The position numbers and the translations under genes were made by a program. Positions 54,751 through 62,780 of a stretch of 64,000 nucleotides of DNA are shown one piece after another (the first letter of the stretch is position 1; each line of letters begins with the position of its first letter). The notes under the pieces were generated by a model. The model was not told where the DNA came from. It made no database searches and worked only from the letters and a program-made list of their open reading frames with translations. This DNA comes from CAMYOC01 sp963704875 (GTDB taxonomy: Bacteria; Pseudomonadota; Gammaproteobacteria; Steroidobacterales; XN24): NCBI GenBank assembly GCA_963704875.1, contig CAVPIA010000005.1:558001-622000 (forward strand). The letters are read 5' to 3'.

Positions 54751-54834
54751 GGTTTCGATAAAGGCATACCCGCCGCGAGGTGGGGACGCAAAGCCAGAGG
54801 TCTCCGCAGAAGAGATAGCTCAGCTCCCGAAACT
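54751..54834 (+). ncRNA. Cyclic-di-GMP-I (GEMM) riboswitch
   Basis: Ligand-binding leader RNA. The diagnostic core GGGACGCAAAGCC is present exactly at 54783-54795. It is preceded by AAAGGCATACC (usual form AGGGCAAACC) and a short stem CCGCC / GGTGG capped by the GNRA tetraloop GCGA (54774-54779 region). A second stem (GAGGTCTC / GAGATAGCTC) follows. The closing helix P1 is visible: GGTTTCG (54751-54757) pairs with CGAAACT (54828-54834). It ends 18 nt before the pilin ATG, with the Shine-Dalgarno GAGG at 54841-54844. It should sense the second messenger that controls attachment. No terminator hairpin with T tract follows, so translational control is likelier. Confidence 0.88.
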
Positions 54835-54852
54835 ACTAACGAGGAATATCAA

Positions 54853-55362
54853 ATGTTCAAGAAGACTTCCGTAAATGCCATCCGCGGCCTGGTGGCCGTA
54901 ATTGGCGCCGGTCTGCCGCTGGCAGGCGCCCTGGCTGATGACAGTGCGTCGATGACGGTCACCGCCCAGGTCAACGACACGTGCACCGTGGGTACGACCA
55001 ACACGGTGGATTTCGGCGTGATCGATCCGGCGATCGACAATGATGTGGCCAGCACGATCGAATTCAGCTGCACGCTGGGCTTCAGCCCGCAGATGATCAT
55101 CGACAGTGGCGCCAACGGCGCGGACGTAAACAGCCGCGCGATGATCAACGGTGCTGGCGATCTGCTGGACTACCAGCTGTACACCAACGCTGCTGGTGGC
55201 ACCGTATGGGGTGACACTGCTGGTACCGGCAAGACGGTCACCGGCACCGGCCTGCTCAACACCGCCACGACTGACGTCTACGGCCGTGTGGCCCAGGCGG
55301 ACGCCGCGGTCGCCCCGGGCGGCAACTACTCGGACACGGTTCTCGTCACCATCCTGTTCTGA
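54853..55362 (+). CDS. Major pilin, spore coat protein U domain (CsuA/B-like)
   Basis: 169 residues. Signal peptide (about 10-28), then an alternating hydrophobic segment SASMTVTAQV, suited to act as the N-terminal donor strand, then NDTCTVGTTNTVDFGVID and an Ig-like pilin domain with one disulfide (two Cys: DTCTV and FSCTL), ending in YSDTVLVTILF. This is the SCPU domain of archaic chaperone-usher pili such as Acinetobacter Csu. It is the first gene after the riboswitch and is probably the most abundant subunit. Exported, assembled outside the cell. Confidence 0.9.
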   Translation: MFKKTSVNAIRGLVAVIGAGLPLAGALADDSASMTVTAQVNDTCTVGTTNTVDFGVIDPAIDNDVASTIEFSCTLGFSPQMIIDSGANGADVNSRAMINGAGDLLDYQLYTNAAGGTVWGDTAGTGKTVTGTGLLNTATTDVYGRVAQADAAVAPGGNYSDTVLVTILF

Positions 55363-55366
55363 GTCG

Positions 55367-56104
55367 ATGTCACTGAAGACGACACAGAGGGCAGCGGTAT
55401 CCGCTGCCCTCTGCCTGCTTCTGCCGGTCCTCGATTGCGCCGCGGCCACGATGAATGTGTCTCCGGTGCGGGTCGAGATTGGTCCTGCCGAGCGCAGCGC
55501 GGTGGTCACGCTGAGAAACGAGGGTCAGGCCGATGCCTCGCTGCAGGCGGATATTCGTAGCTGGAGTCAGGACGAGGACGGCAAGGACGTGCTGCTGGCC
55601 AGCGACGATTTGTTGATCGTGCCGCGGATCTTTACCGTGCCCGCGGGCGGATCACAGGTAGTACGCATCGGCAAGCTGGTCGAGTCCGGTGACGATGTGC
55701 AAGGCACCTACCGACTGATCATCACCGAACTGGCGACAGAACAAGGCGCCAGGGAGGGTAGCGGGATCAGTGTCCGTTTGCGCCTGTCCCTGCCGGTGTT
55801 TCTGGAGCCAAAAGGCGGCGCCGAGGCAGCGATCGAAGTGGTTCGTACCCAAGTCCTGGATGAGCAGCTTGAGATCGTCGTCAAAAATGCCGGCAATGCC
55901 ACCGAGCAGGTCCTTGGGTTTCGTCTGGATACGGCCGGAGGCACCAGGGAGCCCGATCAGGAATACCCGGTCGGTGGCTATCTGTTGCCGGGAATGACCC
56001 GTCGTTTCACGGTCGCCTTGCCAGCGGACACAGACGTAAGGGCGGTGACCGTGCTGACCAATCAGACCGGGGCCGTGCAGTATGTTCTGCCCGGCAATAA
56101 CTAG
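55367..56104 (+). CDS. Pilus periplasmic chaperone (CsuC-like)
   Basis: 245 residues from the ATG 4 bp after the pilin stop. Signal peptide (about 8-27), then MNVSPVRVEIGPAERSAVVTLRNEG, the chaperone G1/A1-strand start; GSQVVRIGK (basic subunit-binding residue region); and GTYRLIITEL; a second Ig-like domain ends the protein. It caps pilins by donor-strand complementation in the periplasm and delivers them to the usher. A longer open frame upstream is out of place inside the pilin gene. It overlaps the usher gene by 23 nt. Confidence 0.9.
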   Translation: MSLKTTQRAAVSAALCLLLPVLDCAAATMNVSPVRVEIGPAERSAVVTLRNEGQADASLQADIRSWSQDEDGKDVLLASDDLLIVPRIFTVPAGGSQVVRIGKLVESGDDVQGTYRLIITELATEQGAREGSGISVRLRLSLPVFLEPKGGAEAAIEVVRTQVLDEQLEIVVKNAGNATEQVLGFRLDTAGGTREPDQEYPVGGYLLPGMTRRFTVALPADTDVRAVTVLTNQTGAVQYVLPGNN

Positions 56105-58427
56105 GCGCTTTGCAAGCCTTTTTCTGATGCTGCTGCTGTCGGCCGCGGCATCCGCGGCTGACTTCGAGATGATGATCGTCGAGGTGGCCACCAACGGTGG
56201 TGCTCCGCAATCTGCGTTTGTGCTCAGCGACGAGGCTGGCAACTTCTGGATCGAGGAAGCACTGTTTGACCAGTGGCGGGTCAACGGCAGCCGACCCCAG
56301 GCGATCGTCCATCGCGGCAAGCGCTATCTGCCGCTGAGTGGTTTCGAGGGGAGTGACGCGGATTTCGATCCAGCCAATCTCAGCCTGGTGGTCAACATCC
56401 CGCCGCGGTACCTGCATGCCCAGGATTTTTCCGGCGCTAACCCTAAAGCGCCTGCGCCCGCATCCGACCTCGGCATCTACAGCGATTACGACCTGTCCTA
56501 CCAGAAATATGGCGATGGCGACTCAAAGCAGTTCGTCGGCTTTTTCGAGCCCGTGGTATTCAGTCCTGCTGGCACTTTGCGCAATAGCCTCATCTATCGT
56601 CACGGTGAATACGGTGACGACGGCTTTGACGATTTTGATAACGACAACGGCGTAGTACGTCTGGAATCCACCTGGGAAAAAGACGACCCGGAGCGCATGC
56701 AAAGCTATCGCGTCGGCGATGGCATGTTGTATCCCGGTATGCTCGGAACGCCAACGCGTTTCGCCGGCGTACAGGTCGCAACCAATTTCAATACCCAGCC
56801 ATATTTCATCACCTTCCCGTCGCCTTCCCTGGCAGGCGAAGCGGCATCTGCGGCGGAGGCCGATCTGTATGTGAATGGCCGCCTGACCCAGCGCCAGGAA
56901 CTCAGACCCGGACCGTTCAACTTCGACAACATCCGCGTCAATACCGGCGCTGGTGAGGCGCGTCTGGTCACCCGGGATCTGCTCGGCCGTGAGCAGGTGC
57001 TGCTTACCGATTTCTACGCCAGTCAGGCCTTGCTCAAACCCGGACTGTCGGACTATTCCTACTCGGTCGGCACGTTGCGCAAGGATTATGGTTTCGAGAG
57101 CAATGACTATCACGATGTGTTCTTTGCCGGTTTCCATCGCTACGGAGTCAGTGACACGCTTACCATTGAGGGCAATACCGAATTGGCCGAGGAGTTCCGC
57201 CGCGTCGGATCCGGTGTGACCTTCTCCAGGCTGCGGCTGGGCGTCACTTCGCTCGGCCTGAGCATCAGCGATGGCGAGGACCCGGGTACGGGCGCTTCGT
57301 GGATGGTGGGGCATGATTACCGGTCAAACCGGTTCAATCTCGGATTCAATTACCGCGGCTATGATTCGAACTATCGGGAGCTCAGCTATGTCGAGGTCGT
57401 GGACCAGCCCAAAGCTCGCTACACGCTGACTGGCGGGATCAACCTGGCTCCGCGCGGGACTATCTCGGGATCGTTCCTGCGTCAGCAAAACCGCGGCTCG
57501 TCGAATCTGGACCTGTTCACGCTGAGCTATTCAACGGTGCTTGCGCGGCGGCTGTTCCTGTCCACGAGTTCGAGCTATGTGAACACTGATGACGATAATG
57601 ATTTCGCGCTGACGCTGTCACTCAACCTTGCCCTGGGCGGCCGGCGCAGCGCCAGCTTCGGTATTCAGGACAGCGATGGGGACGTACAGGCGACGACGCG
57701 TTTCCAGCAGAATCTGCCCACTGGCCCCGGTTTTGGTTATCGTTTCGGCACCGCCACCGGCGATGGTGAGACGCAGTGGGAAGGAGATCTCAGCGCGCAA
57801 AGCCGGGTTGGTCGCTACGGAATAGCCTCGACGCGTAACGACGATGGGACCAGCTGGCGAGCCAGCACCTCCGGCTCGGCGGCGTGGGTCGGTGGTATGC
57901 CGTTCCTGGCCCGGGAGATCAGGGATGCCTTCGCCGTGGTTCAGGTGAACGGCTTCGAGGACGTGCGCGTGATGCTGGAAAACCAGGAAGTCGGGCGCAC
58001 CGACGGCAGCGGCCGGATACTGGTTCCGGGTCTGCGCCCGTATCAGCACAACAAAGTCTCGATCAAACAGGAAGACCTTCCGCTGACTGCCAATATAGAA
58101 TCCGTGTCGATGGACGTCACCCCCTATTTCCGCAGCGGTGTGCTGGCTGACTTCCCGGCCAGCGAGGGTCGCGACATACTGCTGCGTTTGATGTTGCCCG
58201 ACGGCTCTCCGGCGCCCGAAGGTGGGGCGGTGCGAGCGGAAGGCAGCGATGCAGTATTTCCTGTGGGCCTCGACGGTCAGGTTTATCTGCGCAATGTAAG
58301 TGATGGCACGTCGCTGACCCTGGATTGGCGCGATAACACCTGCGGTTTCGTACTGGACATCGCGGGGCATCAGGGACCCGTGCCGGATCTTGGAAACGTC
58401 ATCTGCAACGGGAGTGGTGCTCAGTGA
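56082..58427 (+). CDS. Outer-membrane usher (CsuD-like)
   Basis: 781 residues. Signal peptide (about 9-26), N-terminal periplasmic domain (FEMMIVEVATNGGAPQSAFVLSDEAGNFWIEEALFDQW), a 24-strand barrel with central plug (about 150-640; ADLYVNGRLTQRQELRPGPFNFDNIRVNTGAGEARLVTRDLLGREQ is the typical plug/barrel segment), and C-terminal domains (VQVNGFEDVRVMLENQEVGRTDGSGRILVPGLRPYQHNKVSI). Assembles the pilus through the outer membrane. Size and motifs match the archaic ushers. Overlaps the chaperone by 23 nt and the tip subunit by 4 nt. Confidence 0.93.
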   Translation: MFCPAITRRFASLFLMLLLSAAASAADFEMMIVEVATNGGAPQSAFVLSDEAGNFWIEEALFDQWRVNGSRPQAIVHRGKRYLPLSGFEGSDADFDPANLSLVVNIPPRYLHAQDFSGANPKAPAPASDLGIYSDYDLSYQKYGDGDSKQFVGFFEPVVFSPAGTLRNSLIYRHGEYGDDGFDDFDNDNGVVRLESTWEKDDPERMQSYRVGDGMLYPGMLGTPTRFAGVQVATNFNTQPYFITFPSPSLAGEAASAAEADLYVNGRLTQRQELRPGPFNFDNIRVNTGAGEARLVTRDLLGREQVLLTDFYASQALLKPGLSDYSYSVGTLRKDYGFESNDYHDVFFAGFHRYGVSDTLTIEGNTELAEEFRRVGSGVTFSRLRLGVTSLGLSISDGEDPGTGASWMVGHDYRSNRFNLGFNYRGYDSNYRELSYVEVVDQPKARYTLTGGINLAPRGTISGSFLRQQNRGSSNLDLFTLSYSTVLARRLFLSTSSSYVNTDDDNDFALTLSLNLALGGRRSASFGIQDSDGDVQATTRFQQNLPTGPGFGYRFGTATGDGETQWEGDLSAQSRVGRYGIASTRNDDGTSWRASTSGSAAWVGGMPFLAREIRDAFAVVQVNGFEDVRVMLENQEVGRTDGSGRILVPGLRPYQHNKVSIKQEDLPLTANIESVSMDVTPYFRSGVLADFPASEGRDILLRLMLPDGSPAPEGGAVRAEGSDAVFPVGLDGQVYLRNVSDGTSLTLDWRDNTCGFVLDIAGHQGPVPDLGNVICNGSGAQ

Positions 58428-58885
58428 GAGTGACCCTGCCGCATCTTGCTTGCTGCCTGATCCTGTTCGGGCTCGTGATGCCGGCCGAGGCAGCGCTCAA
58501 TTGCCGGGTTCAGACCCCCACGCTGGCCTTTGGCAACTATAGTCCTGGCTCGCCACAGGACCTGGATACATCCGCCGATGTGGATGTGACCTGCCAGGGT
58601 GGTCGCGGACTGGTGTTCATCACCCTCAGCGCGGGCAGCAGCGGAAACATGGAGAATCGCTTCATGCTTTCCGGCGGCAATACGTTGAGTTACAACGCGT
58701 ATCTGAATGCCGCCCGGACGGTTATCTGGGGCGACGGCTCGGGTTCCACCAGCTATATTCTCCGGATCATGTGGCGACCCAACCGGCAGGTGTTTGAAAT
58801 TCCGGTCTATGGCCGCGTGTTTGCCGGGCAGAACCCGGCATCAGGCGCTTACTCGGATTCGCTGGTCGTCACCGCATACTTCTAG
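58424..58885 (+). CDS. Second SCPU subunit, probable tip pilin
   Basis: 153 residues, GTG start within GTGA at the usher stop. Signal peptide (about 4-24), then the SCPU domain begins at once with LNCRVQTPTLAFGNYSPGSPQD, a paired Cys in VTCQGG, and ends IPVYGRVFAGQNPASGAYSDSLVVTAYF. There is no alternating hydrophobic segment before the first Cys, so this subunit cannot donate a strand to another subunit and should sit at the tip. Unlike CsuE it has only one domain and no separate adhesin domain. Role as tip or adhesin is inference. Confidence 0.85.
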   Translation: MRVTLPHLACCLILFGLVMPAEAALNCRVQTPTLAFGNYSPGSPQDLDTSADVDVTCQGGRGLVFITLSAGSSGNMENRFMLSGGNTLSYNAYLNAARTVIWGDGSGSTSYILRIMWRPNRQVFEIPVYGRVFAGQNPASGAYSDSLVVTAYF

Positions 58886-59054
58886 CGATGCCTCGGGCAG
58901 CGTGCCCCCCGGCCCCATCGCGGTCTTCATAGCCGATACAAAGCGGGCATTGACGAGCGCGTCAGAAGAGCGCGCAATCTTCCTGGAATATCGGGTTTCG
59001 CGAGTGTCATTCGGCTGTGCTAAACCTCAACACGGAACATGCCAAGGCCCGCGA

Positions 59055-59141
59055 TGGTGCCGGGAGGGGGAGTCGAACCCCCACAAGGTTACCCTCGGCA
59101 GATTTTGAGTCTGCTGCGTCTACCAGTTCCGCCATCCCGGC
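59055..59141 (-). tRNA. tRNA-Leu (CAA)
   Basis: 87 nt including an encoded CCA. Acceptor GCCGGGA pairs with TCCCGGC; anticodon stem GCAGA / TCTGC with loop CTCAAAA, so anticodon CAA; a long variable arm as expected for Leu; T arm GGGGG-TTCGACT-CCCCC. Reads UUG codons. Confidence 0.97.
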
Positions 59142-59152
59142 TGCGGGGGCGT

Positions 59153-59182
59153 AGAGTAACGGTTCTCCCCCGCAACTCTCAA
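59153..59182 (-). promoter_or_regulatory. Promoter of tRNA-Leu
   Basis: On the minus strand TTGAGA, an 18-bp spacer, TACTCT, then a GC-rich discriminator (ACGCCCCCGCA) to the tRNA 5' end. A GC-rich discriminator is usual for stringently controlled stable RNA. Confidence 0.5.
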
Positions 59183-59235
59183 GGGCCTTTTTTCGCTCGC
59201 GACCTTTTCTGTGCTTGAGGTATCTAAGCAGCATC

Positions 59236-59841
59236 ATGTCGGGATTTACTGAGTGCAGTGTCGACCCCGCGATCCTTACCCGGGCGCAGGCAGGGGATAT
59301 GAAGGCCCATGAGGTCCTGTATCGGGTCTATGCGACACCGGTATACACGCTCGCCGCGAGGATGCTGCAAAACGCCGCACTGGCTGACGAGGTATTACAG
59401 GAAACAGCGATTGAAGTGATCCGCAAGCTCGACTCCCTGCGCGAAGCGGAGGCATTCAGGGGCTGGATCAAGCGGGTCGCGGTGAACAAATGCCTGGCCC
59501 AGCTACGCTCGGCGTGGCACCGGAAATCGGTGTCCACCGCCCCGGATTCGGAAGTCGGTGACAGCGGTTGGCTCGAAGGCTCCGATCACGGTGAATCGGC
59601 AGAGCGAATCCACGGCGCGATGGATATTGCGACCGCGCTGGCCTTGTTGCCACCGGTGACGCGCTCGGTGGTGTGGTTGCACGACGTTGAAGGCCTGACC
59701 CACCGGGAGATCGGTCGGCTGATGGGCAAGACCACAAGCTTTTCCAAGTCCCAGTTGGCGAGGGCGCATCAACGTCTGCGCACCTTGCTGGTGGAGTCCA
59801 ACGGTGAAGAATCATGCATGCCACAACAGAACAGCTGCTAA
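59236..59841 (+). CDS. ECF-family RNA polymerase sigma factor
   Basis: 201 residues from the ATG at 59236. Region 2: AHEVLYRVYATPVYTLAARMLQNAALADEVLQETAIEVIRKLDSLREAEAFRGWIKRVAVNKCLAQLR (about 20-90). Region 4: ALALLPPVTRSVVWLHDVEGLTHREIGRLMGKTTSFSKSQLARAHQRLRTLL (about 130-185), with the helix-turn-helix. No sigma region 3, so it is an ECF factor. It overlaps the anti-sigma-like gene by 28 nt, giving the usual sigma/anti-sigma coupling. Confidence 0.92.
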   Translation: MSGFTECSVDPAILTRAQAGDMKAHEVLYRVYATPVYTLAARMLQNAALADEVLQETAIEVIRKLDSLREAEAFRGWIKRVAVNKCLAQLRSAWHRKSVSTAPDSEVGDSGWLEGSDHGESAERIHGAMDIATALALLPPVTRSVVWLHDVEGLTHREIGRLMGKTTSFSKSQLARAHQRLRTLLVESNGEESCMPQQNSC

Positions 59842-60455
59842 GCCTCAGGGATGACGAACAATCTGCGCCGGCATTGCAGGCCCATCTGCAAAGCTGCCGG
59901 CGGTGTACCGGTGAGCTGAAGCGCTTAAGCCGGGTTAAGGATCAACTGGCCGAGCTGCCACCGATTCGGCCGCGACAGGGTCTGTGGCAGGCCGTCGCCG
60001 TGGCCAGCCTGGAGCAACCGGCGCGGACCGGGTTTCCGTGGCTGTCCGCGGTCGCCATCGCTGCTTCTTTTGTGCTCGGACTGGCGCTGATGCAGCGCCT
60101 GGGCCCCGGGCTATCGGCGCCCGACGCCCAAGCCCCGGCTGCCGAAATGGCACAGATATCGGAGGTCGTACCCTCGGTAGAGCCGGTTGGACTGGATGCG
60201 CTGCAAAAGCGCTCGCGACAGCTGGAAAGCCTGCGCCGGGCGATGCCGCGGCGGCAGGGTGTGATCCGGGCAAGCACCGCCAGGACCATAGTCGATTTGC
60301 AGGATCGGGTGGCGCTGGTGGACATGCGACTCAACGCGGCCATGGATCTGGGGCTCGGCCCGGCACAGCAACAGGCGCTGTGGCGTGAGCGGGTGAACCT
60401 GATGCAGTCATTGCTGCAACTTGAATACGCGCAGATTCAGAGCACACGCTACTGA
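59814..60455 (+). CDS. Anti-sigma-factor-like membrane protein
   Basis: 213 residues. The N-terminus carries a zinc-binding anti-sigma signature HxxxCxxC (His24, Cys28, Cys31 in AHLQSCRRCTGELKRL). One transmembrane helix lies near 78-95 (LSAVAIAASFVLGLALM), and a periplasmic helical region (about 125-213) ends the protein. Overlap with the sigma gene supports its role in binding that sigma factor at the membrane. The periplasmic part may sense the PDZ protein encoded next, but that is a guess. Confidence 0.85.
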   Translation: MHATTEQLLSLRDDEQSAPALQAHLQSCRRCTGELKRLSRVKDQLAELPPIRPRQGLWQAVAVASLEQPARTGFPWLSAVAIAASFVLGLALMQRLGPGLSAPDAQAPAAEMAQISEVVPSVEPVGLDALQKRSRQLESLRRAMPRRQGVIRASTARTIVDLQDRVALVDMRLNAAMDLGLGPAQQQALWRERVNLMQSLLQLEYAQIQSTRY

Positions 60456-60491
60456 GCTGCGGTCTGAAGGGTATTACTGGAGTAGGTGAAG

Positions 60492-61673
60492 ATGAGACAC
60501 ACGACACACTGGCTTGCCACTTTTTTGCTGGTGCTGCCTGCGCTGGCGCTGGCCCAGGCGCCCGATGCCGGAGCTGAGGTCATTGCAACAGAGCAGCAAC
60601 TGTTGGAAGCCGAGGCGAGCCTGGAGGCTGAAGAGGCGGCACGCAAGGCGGCCGAGGCTCGCCGGGAAGCTGACGAGCAGGCGCTGGAGGCGCGGCTGGA
60701 ACAGGCGCAAAAGAGCATGGAAGCAGCCGCCCGAGAGATCGCGGTGTTATCCACCCAATTGGCAGGCGATGTGACGGCGTTCGCGATGAGCAGCGTATTC
60801 GGTACCGAGCCGAGACCGATGCTGGGCGTGAATATTGGCGAGAGTGATCACCTGGGCGTCCCGATCCTGGGCGTGACACCTGACGGTCCCGCGGACGAGG
60901 CTGGATTGCGCGCCGGAGACGTGTTGGTCAGCGTCGATGATGTGTCGCTGGTTGACGACAATACTGACAGTGGCAGCAACAAGTTGACCGAGAAGATGAA
61001 GACCGCGACCAGTGGTGAGGCGCTGCGGGTGACCTATCTGCGTGGCGGACTGGAACAGGAGGTGACGGTGACGCCCCGCGATTTCGGGCCCGGAGAGCTT
61101 CTGCTCGCGATGGGAGATCTCGGTGATCTGAATATCGATCTGGAGGATTTTGCGCAGCTCGAGGTGCTACAGCAGCTTGGTTCTCTGGACGAATTGCAGC
61201 GTTTGGGCCACGGCGCGTTCCAGGGGCTGCTCGGCGGCGCCGGGCGCTGGAGCGACATGGAGCTGGTGACGATTTCTCCGGACCTCGGGGGTTATTTCGG
61301 GACTGAAGAGGGCATCCTGGTGGTCAAAGCACCTGCAGATCCGTCGCTGCAACTGAAGGATGGAGATGTGCTCCTCGATATCGGCGGCCGTCGGCCGACC
61401 AGCCCGGAGCATGCGATGCGTATCCTGCGTTCCTATGAGGTCGGAGAGACGCTGGATCTGGTGGTCGTGCGCGAGCGCTCCCCATTGAAGCTCGATATCC
61501 GGGTGCCGCCGCCAGAAGCGCCGCCAGTGCCTCCAGCGCCTCCAGCGCCCTTGGAACCTGAACAGAATCTCAAAAGCCCGGCCGAACCGGCCCGGTTTCA
61601 TCGTGAGCCCCGGTTTGATCGTGAGCCCCGGATTGATCGTGAGCTGATTATCGAGGCGCCCGAACAGGCCTGA
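60492..61673 (+). CDS. Secreted/periplasmic protein with two PDZ domains
   Basis: 393 residues from the ATG at 60492 (GGAG about 10 nt upstream; a GTG two codons earlier is too close to it). Signal peptide (about 4-20), an Ala/Glu-rich coiled coil (about 35-85), a PDZ domain (PMLGVNIGESDHLGVPILGVTPDGPADEAGLRAGDVLVSVDDVSL, about 115-200), a second PDZ-like domain (GILVVKAPADPSLQLKDGDVLLDIGGRRPTSPEHAMRIL, about 275-345), a Pro-rich stretch and three tandem 6-residue units at the C-terminus. No protease residues. Follows the anti-sigma gene by 36 bp. Confidence 0.85.
   Translation: MRHTTHWLATFLLVLPALALAQAPDAGAEVIATEQQLLEAEASLEAEEAARKAAEARREADEQALEARLEQAQKSMEAAAREIAVLSTQLAGDVTAFAMSSVFGTEPRPMLGVNIGESDHLGVPILGVTPDGPADEAGLRAGDVLVSVDDVSLVDDNTDSGSNKLTEKMKTATSGEALRVTYLRGGLEQEVTVTPRDFGPGELLLAMGDLGDLNIDLEDFAQLEVLQQLGSLDELQRLGHGAFQGLLGGAGRWSDMELVTISPDLGGYFGTEEGILVVKAPADPSLQLKDGDVLLDIGGRRPTSPEHAMRILRSYEVGETLDLVVVRERSPLKLDIRVPPPEAPPVPPAPPAPLEPEQNLKSPAEPARFHREPRFDREPRIDRELIIEAPEQA
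61593..61646. repeat. 18-bp tandem repeat, three units
   Basis: CGGTTTCATCGTGAGCCC, CGGTTTGATCGTGAGCCC and CGGATTGATCGTGAGCTG in direct succession, encoding RFHREP-RFDREP-RIDREL at the C-terminus of the PDZ protein. Confidence 0.85.
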
Positions 61674-61742
61674 ACTGAGCTGTTCGCCAAGACGCCTGCG
61701 CACCATCCCCGCCGGGGGCGAAACTGCTAAGATTCGCCCCCC

Positions 61743-62780
61743 ATGCGGCGCACGGACTTTAGTTACCAGCTTCCCGAGGAGCTTATTGCCCAGCATCCGC
61801 TTGCCGATCGGGCTGCGAGCCGCATGTTGTGCCTGGACGGGGTTGACGGCGCGCTGGCCGACCGTCGCTTTGCGGATCTGACGTCGCTGCTGCGGCCCGG
61901 CGACCTGCTGGTGGTCAATGACACGCGGGTGATCCCGGCCCGGATGTTCGGCCGCAAGGACAGCGGCGGCAAAGTGGAAATGCTGCTGGAGCGGGTTGAA
62001 AGCGCTGATCAGGCCCTGTGTCATCTGCGCGCCAGCAAGCCGCCACGCGAGGGCTCCAGCCTGAGTTTTGACGGCGAGGTCAGCGCTCGGGTGATCGGCC
62101 GGGAGCAGGACCTGTATCGGCTGCGCTTCAACCGGCCGCTGATGCCCTGGCTGGAGGCCAGCGGTCATATGCCCTTGCCGCCTTATATCCAGCGTCAGGA
62201 CGATGCGGCGGACCGGGAACGCTACCAGACGATCTACGCCTCAGCACCGGGCGCGGTTGCCGCGCCCACCGCAGGCCTGCATTTTGATCAGGCAATGCTC
62301 GACAGCCTGGAGCGCGGCGGTGTGGAGCGCGCCCATGTGACCCTGCATGTTGGCGCCGGTACTTTCCAGCCGGTCAGGGCAGACCAGATCCGCGACCACA
62401 TCATGCACGCAGAGTATCTCGAGGTTTCGGCGCAGCTGTGTGAGGCCGTGGCCCGAACCCGAGCCAGGAACGGCCGTGTCGTCGCCGTCGGCACCACGGT
62501 AGTGCGTTCGCTCGAAACCGCGGCGATGGGCGGTGATCTTGCCCCCTTTGCCGGCCTGTCTGAGCTGTTTATCTTTCCCGGGTTCGAATTTAGTGTGGTC
62601 GACGCGATGATCACGAACTTCCACTTGCCGGAGTCCACGTTGCTGATGCTGGTTTCGGCTTTTGCGGGCCGTGAGAACACGCTGGCAGCCTATCGGCATG
62701 CGGTCGCCAACAAATATCGTTTCTTCAGTTATGGTGACGCCATGTTTGTGACCCCGGGCCAGTCGCGGGAGGCCGGATGA
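61743..62780 (+). CDS. queA: S-adenosylmethionine:tRNA ribosyltransferase-isomerase
   Basis: Forms epoxyqueuosine in tRNA by transferring the ribosyl part of SAM to preQ1. 345 residues, normal length. Family motifs: FSYQLPEELIAQHPL, DLLVVNDTRVIPAR, GKVEMLLER, GHMPLPPYI.R, PGAVAAPTAGLHF, HVTLHVGAGTFQPV, NFHLPESTLLMLVSAFAG and YRFFSYGDAMF. The ATG lies only ten bases after a possible -10 TAAGAT (61728-61733), so the message may be nearly leaderless. Overlaps tgt by 4 nt. Confidence 0.97.
   Translation: MRRTDFSYQLPEELIAQHPLADRAASRMLCLDGVDGALADRRFADLTSLLRPGDLLVVNDTRVIPARMFGRKDSGGKVEMLLERVESADQALCHLRASKPPREGSSLSFDGEVSARVIGREQDLYRLRFNRPLMPWLEASGHMPLPPYIQRQDDAADRERYQTIYASAPGAVAAPTAGLHFDQAMLDSLERGGVERAHVTLHVGAGTFQPVRADQIRDHIMHAEYLEVSAQLCEAVARTRARNGRVVAVGTTVVRSLETAAMGGDLAPFAGLSELFIFPGFEFSVVDAMITNFHLPESTLLMLVSAFAGRENTLAAYRHAVANKYRFFSYGDAMFVTPGQSREAG

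Noticed and set aside
59007..59237. Short open frame on the minus strand across 59.0-59.2 kb
   Set aside because: It runs straight through the tRNA-Leu gene.
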